Positions 4,971 to 5,435 of a stretch of 5,435 nt of DNA are shown here, one piece after another; position 1 is the stretch's first letter, and each line of letters opens with the position of its first letter. A program made the position numbers and the translations under genes. The notes under the pieces were generated by a model. The model did no database searches. It worked only from the letters and a program-made list of their open reading frames with translations, and was not told the origin of the DNA. This DNA is from Chloroflexota bacterium. GTDB lineage: Bacteria; Chloroflexota; Anaerolineae; J102. The DNA lies in assembly GCA_024276255.1 (NCBI GenBank), contig JAJRXO010000146.1:1-5435 (forward strand), in the 5' to 3' direction.

Positions 4971-5435
4971 ATGACCGCATTTGATTTCGATACACCTATC
5001 AACCGCCGTCATACCGATAGCGTCAAATGGCATCGTCCCGACGACGTTTTACCCATGTGGGTTGCCGATACCGATTTCGCCGCTCCGCCGGTCGTGATCG
5101 AAGCCCTGCAACAACGCATCGCCCACGGTGTGTTCGGCTATCATTACGAAAGCCCCACCCTGCGGGAAGTCGTTGTTGCCTGGGTTGCCGAGCAGTATGG
5201 CTGGCAGATCCAGCCCGAATGGCTGCTGTTCCCGCCCGACGTGATGCGGGGCATGAATTGGGCCGCCCAGACCGTCGCCCGTCCCGGTGACGCCCTTTTG
5301 CTCCAGTCTCCTGTGTATGGTCCTTTTTTCGACGTGGTGCGCAACGGCCGTTTTGAGTTACAGGATGCACCCCTGGCGCTGGATAACGGCTATTATCGGC
5401 TGGACATGGCCGCCCTGTCTGCCGCGGTCACGCCC
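4971..5435 (+). CDS. MalY/PatB-type PLP-dependent C-S lyase, N-terminal part
   Basis: The frame stays open to the window end and gives 155 residues, about 40 per cent of the usual length near 390. This fold-type I PLP enzyme family contains cystathionine beta-lyases and cysteine desulfhydrases (MalY, PatB; EC 4.4.1.13), which cleave cystathionine or cysteine S-conjugates to pyruvate, ammonia and a thiol. Hallmarks seen are FDFDTPINRRHTDSVKW at the start, DDVLPMWVADTDFAAPP (24-40), HGVFGYHY (52-59), FPPDVMRGMNWA (87-98) and SPVYGPFF (113-120), all in the family order. The lysine that binds PLP lies beyond the window, so activity cannot be judged. The middle block differs slightly from the commoner TPGVVPAL form. 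It is on the same strand as purH but has its own -10 box. The family is sure, the substrate is not. Confidence 0.93.
   Translation, partial: MTAFDFDTPINRRHTDSVKWHRPDDVLPMWVADTDFAAPPVVIEALQQRIAHGVFGYHYESPTLREVVVAWVAEQYGWQIQPEWLLFPPDVMRGMNWAAQTVARPGDALLLQSPVYGPFFDVVRNGRFELQDAPLALDNGYYRLDMAALSAAVTP

Overview
The window looks like the chromosome of a moderately GC-rich free-living bacterium. The best guess is Chloroflexota (Anaerolineae/Caldilineae-like), and this is only an inference. It rests on the Pro-Thr tether after a single N-terminal membrane helix in the TPR protein, on the gene content, and on the scarcity of Shine-Dalgarno sites. There is no mobile element, CRISPR array, tRNA or rRNA gene in view.

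Layout: bases 1-94 are an edge with no supportable gene. On the minus strand, read from right to left, lie a membrane-anchored TPR protein (2817-1684), a single-domain glutamate formiminotransferase (1540-650) and a YacP-like NYN-domain protein (583-95). A 501-base divergent intergenic region (2818-3318) follows. It carries an extended -10 promoter firing left and a near-consensus sigma-70 promoter firing right. The rightward promoter drives a leader that holds a ZTP (pfl-class) riboswitch aptamer followed directly by a 9-bp intrinsic terminator, then purH (3319-4824). After a 146-base gap with its own TATAAT box comes the first 155 codons of a MalY/PatB-type PLP-dependent C-S lyase, cut by the window end.

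The theme linking the centre is folate one-carbon metabolism and purine synthesis. PurH uses 10-formyl-tetrahydrofolate to formylate AICAR (ZMP). When formyl-folate is short, ZMP/ZTP builds up, and the riboswitch would then let transcription run through into purH. The divergently placed formiminotransferase loads one-carbon units onto tetrahydrofolate, so supplier and consumer sit on either side of the region, although with only the purH side visibly under ZTP control. The TPR, YacP and PatB genes have no obvious direct part in this.

The most notable item is the complete ZTP riboswitch with a transcriptional-attenuation platform. It is a known RNA class in its expected place. I found no evidence in this window for a wholly new system.
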